Shown here: positions 31,804 to 36,338 of the stretch, in pieces
Numbering within the stretch: the stretch's first letter is position 1
How the letters are laid out: each line of letters opens with the position of its first letter
Source: Acanthaster planci
Lineage: Eukaryota; Echinodermata; Asteroidea; Valvatida; Acanthasteridae
NCBI RefSeq assembly: GCF_001949145.1
Contig: NW_019091667.1
Span: forward strand, 235,249 to 271,586
DNA length: 36,338 nucleotides
Reading direction: 5' to 3'
Notes under the pieces: model-generated
What the model was told of the DNA's origin: nothing
Seen by the model: the letters and a program-made list of their open reading frames with translations, nothing else
Databases searched by the model: none
Position numbers and translations under genes: made by a program

Positions 31804-33324
31804 ATGGCACAAGCACAATTGCGAGCAAGATTAGATCACCAGAGAACCCCTGTGTTGAGTCAGCACCACGATAGCCAAGAGAACGGCATAGAGACATATG
31901 CAAGAGATCGAAACAGATACCAGACTGTTTTTCATTTAAGTGCGATAATAAGTAGAATTGATCCTCACTCGGACTGTGAACTTATGGTGGTGCGCAGAAT
32001 TGTACGTCAGACGCTCGGTGATTACCAATGGCAATTATGCGAGCATGACCCAAAATTGGGCGGTACCCCATGCAAGATAATTGGTATGCACTATCACCTG
32101 TTGGTGAGTACCATGTCGTCCCAAGAGGACAACTACCGTATGAAAACACTGTCTAAGACGCTAAAGAATCTGTGCATGGAACTGTCTTGTCGGACGGTAA
32201 AAAATCCAGCGAGCATAATTGCGTACCTAAGTGTACCCCCCGAGTTAAAGTGGCCAAGAACATGCCCAAGCGTTTATCTGAAAGACTGGGCCTGTACAAA
32301 ATAGAACCGAGCGTGCAAGAGATAGAGGATGTGGCACGCAGAAAGGAGGTGGAACGCGAGGGGTGGAAACCCAAAAGGGAGGACTCCACCAGGGCACCGA
32401 TACCGGAAGGGTTAGACCAAATGACCGACCTGCAATTACTTGCGCACCTCCTGAGTAAATACATGCCCCGCTTGAGTAACGATTTTATTTACAGAGTGAT
32501 GAAATATGAATCTCAGGCAGTGACGAGTAGATTAGAAAAGATGTACTTTGCCAGTAATTGGCACGAGAGGTTCAAGAAAGCTCAGAGCTTGAATACGCAC
32601 AGCATTATAGATAGTACACTGAAAGAGTCGGAACGGTGGGACTCGGCACACCCCCATGCGAATGAATGGTTGACAGTAGAAGAGAGTGCCAAGTATGTGA
32701 CCGATTGGTGTAATTGGCAAGACATACCTGTTGAACTACTTACCATGGATGTATTGCGTGTTGTCGATAAGAGATTGGCTAAACTTAATTGTATGGCCCT
32801 CATCGGGCAAAGTAACGCAGGTAAGAGCTAGTTGGCAAACAGTCTTGGGGACCTATGCGTTCACGTAGGGGAAGTAACGCAAGGTACCAGCGGATACGCC
32901 TTTCCTTGGGCCGAATGTCCAAATGAACGATTGATTGTACTGAACAAGCCCTATTTAAAAAGGCCGTAATTGAAAAGGCCAAGATAATACTGGAGGGTGC
33001 AGATACGATGGTCCCCATAAAGCACCAAAATAAGGCGTTCCTTCAGAGAACACCGGTTATAGCCACGTCCAATCACCCCCTTTGGAAACCGGCACCCAGC
33101 GAAAAGAAGGCATCGAAAACCGCTGTCTGACATACACTAATCTCAAGGCGTTTCCCTAACTGGCTCGTACCTCTAAGAAGTGTCACCCCTGCGTGTGGCA
33201 GTACTTAATACATCAATTAGAGGAGGATGACATCAGTCTGAGGAGCGGAGAGGGCAGAGCGGGTGGATTGTATTCCCCTCAGTTGAGATTGCCTCCCAGC
33301 ACGGCTTTTTTTGACATAATTTAA
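31804..33324 (+). pseudogene. Parvovirus-like NS1 (HUH nickase and SF3 helicase), endogenous, broken
   Basis: Replication initiator protein remnant of about 507 codons, starting at ATG 31804 (A at -3, G at +4). The nickase HUH motif, H-Y-H within GMHYHLLV, is at 32089-32097. The frame shifts at or near a C-run at 32236-32241. The superfamily 3 helicase Walker A motif, GQSNAGKS, is at 32805-32828 and is followed directly by a TAG stop (32829-32831). Another frameshift lies near 32966. Motif C, ATSNHPLW, is at 33062-33085. A third shift near 33108 precedes an ENR arginine-finger-like motif, and a TAA sits at 33157-33159. The natural end is the TAA at 33322-33324. In living parvoviruses NS1 nicks and unwinds the viral origin in the nucleus. 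With three frameshifts and two stops this copy cannot encode the whole enzyme, though the nickase part is one unbroken frame. Confidence 0.86.
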
Positions 33325-34961
33325 TTACGTCCTCTCTTGATTACAATGCCAGTGCGCTTGAGACGTCATGCACGATCCACTTTCGTTGGGGAGTTGGCCT
33401 GTGGTGACCTTGTGTAACCGTTGTGAACACAGTCTATTCCTTTCACTATCCTGATTGGTTAATAAGCCTGGAAACAGTATAATCAATATTCATATTTGTT
33501 TTTAAAAACATGAAACTTTATTTAAATTAGTTCAAATTTCTTTCATGAATAATTTTTAGCAGCTTTGAACCCAGATTACATAGAGCGAAAAATTCCAGCG
33601 AGTTCGTTCGTGTCGCGCACGTGACAAAATAGCCACGCCAAAATCTTGTTTTCCTGTTAAACCTAAGTTTTCTCTGAGAAACGATGACAGTCAGCTTTTC
33701 CTCGTCTTCTCATGTAAGTTTAAAGCTGAGGCCATCGGTAGATTTTCTTATTTGGCTCAATTTGAAAGGGCGTATTTCACCACACGAGGAGCAGCGAGCA
33801 AGGCGTGGCGGCACGATGTACATGTACGGTGTAGGTGTTCATGTCAGCATGTCAATCAGTATGCAGTACACCAGGGTGCGGGAGGTGCCTCCATCTGTCC
33901 GTGCCCAGACTACATAATTACATACATCGTACATTCATTTACATTAGCCTCTACTTGTATATCTATACATCATGTACATACTGATGAAGTACAAAGTTCA
34001 CATTCATGACATTATGCACATCTATCATGTCTATGTTAGGCCCTATGTACAAACATGGAGGAAATTCAGTCAGTCAGTAAAAACACATGCCATGGTGCAA
34101 ATACATTGTGCATGTTGTGTAGGCCTACACTCACCGTTCATAACCTAACGTACATCACATGATCACATGTTGAAGTGTTTATGTGGGCACATGTAGCAGT
34201 GATGCATACGACCACGGAGGTAGAACACGGCATCACCTGCCAAGTCTAGTTGGACATTTCCTTCGTGGAAAAACATAAATTTTCCAAACCTTAGCCTAAT
34301 TTAGGCTATCATTAGTATCAATTTGGCATTGTTAAAAGTCTGAATCCCCCAATCAATATCTGTGTATTTACATTGGTAACATTAGGCACTAATTTGTATG
34401 TCAATGTATAAATGTTAGTAGGCCTAATAAGTAAGGGGCCTAGCAACAGTACGCCTAGGCCTACACTTCAACTCATCCAACCATGCATCAACCAATCAAC
34501 AGGTCTGCATGTACATGTAGCGTTTTCATTGTGTATACTAACTCTAAAGGTCACACGAACACCACATTGACCTCTAAACAGGGGAGTAGTCTAGTGACGT
34601 TTAATAAAATGCAGGCAGTATCTATCTCTTGACCTTAGTTATTGTACATGTAGTTGTTAGTAGGCCTACATGTACTAACGTAGGCCTGTAAGGAATAAAT
34701 CTTCATACTCGTAGCATCCTAGCTCTATGCTCATAGGACTTGAATACATGCTCAAAACTACATGTACTTGTATGACAGAAGAGTTAAAATTAAATTTGTG
34801 TAAAGGATAGAAGTGGACATGAGGTATAGAATATGCAGCTACATGAACAAATAAGGTCTACAAGTTGCAATGTACAGTGTATGTAACATATGACAAGTAA
34901 TAAATTATACATGTAGAGTGATCAGAGCTGACTGACTACAAATATTTCATTTGTAAAGCTT
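33325..34961. other. Non-coding stretch rich in ACATGTA and TAGGCCTA words
   Basis: The first 350 bases are CpG-bearing and end in a possible short first exon (ATG 33684, MTVSFSSSSH, then a GTAAGT donor at 33714). From about 33900 to 34900 short words (ACATGTA, GTAGGCCTA, CATCATGTACAT) recur without a fixed period. No gene or viral sequence recognised after the NS1 end. Confidence 0.45.
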
Positions 34962-36105
34962 TTATTTCATTTGATTTGCAGGATGCAGGTGTTCATTCCT
35001 CATGCGGTTTGTAATCATGCTGCCCTGGATTTCTGTGGTGGTGCTGATGTGATGCGGTTCCATTGTAGTGAGGAGGCGTTTCAGCTGGTCTTGCATGCAT
35101 GTCAATTGATAACATGTAAACATTGGTCACACAGCTGGTCTTTTCATTTGCTTACCAATCCTTTTCAGGTCCTCCTCGTCGATTGGTCTGCTGTGGTTTA
35201 TCCCGTGATAGGCATCAGCAAAGTTCATCAACACTTCGTGGAAGCTGGCTTCTAGTCTTGCAGCATCACGGATAAGCTTCTGATGTCAAGAAATAGATAT
35301 GTAGTCACAGTTGTCTTGCGCTTGAAGGACTTTTCTCGGTGCTCCTGTTAGGGCTTGGATGACATTCAGCTGCCAGAAAAAGTGCATTTTATGCAATAAG
35401 AAGTTCACATTTGAGAAATAAAGGAGTCAGTGTATGGAGGTTCAATCTTCAAGACTGTTTGGTCAGCCAACTAGTCCCGCACTCATGATCATGCTTATAA
35501 TTTTTATAATCATAAATTTAATTAAACATACATGACATTTGTGGACATGATTTCCAACAAATGCTCTGCCGTGGTAGGCCTGCCGCTCCACGTTATGCTG
35601 TTTCAGGACATCGTCCAGGCTTCCAACAATAGGGCCTGCTCCTACTGGGAGACTGACTTGGGTGTTTTCCTTTAAAATAAAACATGAATTGGTTGTTAAC
35701 ACAATTGTTTTTATAGGATGATGCTAAGAATGAGACGACACACAGGCCTACAAAACTCACCAGTTCCTGGAGTTCAAGGCGCAGTGTGAATGCACGGTTT
35801 GCCATGTCTTTGAAGACAGGATCAACTGTTTGAAGATCTTTCTGTAGAACGTACAAAGGTAATTCTTCTTCAAGCTCCTCCAGCTCTTCCAGTTTGCTTT
35901 TTTTTTCTATCTTTGACCTTTTGCTGGTGAGCATATTCTTCTTGTATCCTCTGGTGGAAGTTGTGTTCTGGGGGACTGTCACTTTCCTCAGTGTGCTCAA
36001 CGCAGAGTGCAAAGAGTTCCACATCTATCCAGTGACATCTTTTCTCCAACATGTGTATAACTTCTTGAATATTCCCAGTGACATATGCAGAGTTGGTAGC
36101 ACCAC
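34962..36105 (-). CDS. Multi-exon gene, uncharacterised YHG-FVGNH family, partial
   Basis: Four exons read right to left with canonical splice sites and consistent phases. Exon 36105-35761 follows acceptor TTTTAG and ends at donor GTGAGT. Exon 35669-35532 lies between acceptor TTTTAAAG and donor GTATGT. Exon 35279-35156 ends at donor GTAAGC. The terminal exon, 35089-34962, ends in TAA overlapped by AATAAA. The first exon contains GGATNSAYVTGNIQEVIHM and, after a one-base frameshift at the A-run near 35898-35906, an acidic coiled-coil-like helix (KLEELEELEEELPLYVLQKD). The second holds VERQAYHGRAFVGNHVHK, the third FADAYHGINHSRPIDEEDLK. I recall RQAYHG--FVGNH in multi-copy invertebrate proteins of unknown function. 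The 10215-10931 remnant may be the N-terminal part of the same family. The open frame continues to 36325, so the exon boundary at 36105 is the less certain one. Confidence 0.65.
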
Positions 36106-36338
36106 CTAAAATGGACAATGCACGATGCAAGCATTTTACAATAGGATGCCTCCAAGAGTTGCAACACACTGGCCAATCACCATGCATGAAATGTGCGCTG
36201 CTGGTCAAGTTCAGACATGTCAACCTGTCCAAAACGTGCACTGCAAAGATTGGCCACCATGTTCCACAGTCCTGGCAATGTGTATTTGTGCTATGCCTAT
36301 ACCATGTATATTGTGGCGTCGACACTCGCCGTCGCCCG

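Overview
This is a stretch of animal (metazoan) nuclear genome. It is AT-rich and intron-bearing, dominated by decayed mobile elements, and holds one 625-base assembly gap (19436-20060) and no operon-like or bacterial features. The abundance of ACATGTA and TAGGCCTA words, best seen at 33900-34900, together with Ty3/Gypsy, LINE and hAT remnants suggests a marine invertebrate deuterostome (lancelet, hemichordate or echinoderm). That placement is an inference from sequence style, not an identification.

Layout. 1-1273: minus-strand Ty3/Gypsy gag-pol running off the left edge. 1731-3612: a composite direct-repeat array (A-B-B'-A'). 3640-7060: three copies of a dispersed repeat carrying a CGACG-rich inverted-repeat element, plus a separate 51-base-arm hairpin. 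7181-7941: a TACC microsatellite abutting a minus-strand LINE reverse transcriptase fragment. 7942-9300: degenerate direct repeats. 9554-10931: a patchwork of parvovirus-like NS1 fragment, hAT transposase tail, parvovirus-like capsid fragment and a minus-strand exon of an uncharacterised GDKGG family. 13438-15600: a possible decayed gene. 23880-25157: a CpG-rich promoter-like stretch, then a broken reading frame and a broken YqaJ-type exonuclease domain. 28222-33324: a large endogenous parvovirus-like element. 34962-36105: four consistent exons of a minus-strand gene.

The most notable content is the parvovirus-like material, present at two places 18 kb apart. The large locus reads inverted NS1 fragment (-), capsid gene (+), control region (+), NS1 (+). 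Its capsid gene has four frameshifts and its NS1 has three frameshifts and two stops, yet long open stretches remain and the HUH nickase and superfamily 3 helicase motifs are still visible. The capsid-before-NS1 order is opposite to a normal same-sense parvovirus genome. The smaller locus keeps NS1 before capsid, so the large one looks like a head-to-tail junction or a rearranged concatemer. Its control region retains a TATA box, two TGACGTCA palindromes, a direct repeat of AGGTCA, a perfect 10-base-pair hairpin and an upstream AATAAA. In the smaller locus an NS1 fragment is joined in frame to a hAT dimerisation domain.

No tRNA, rRNA or CRISPR array was found. Most reading frames in this window are remnants. 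The 34962-36105 gene is the best candidate for a functional or recently functional cellular or transposon-borne gene, and even it has one apparent homopolymer frameshift.
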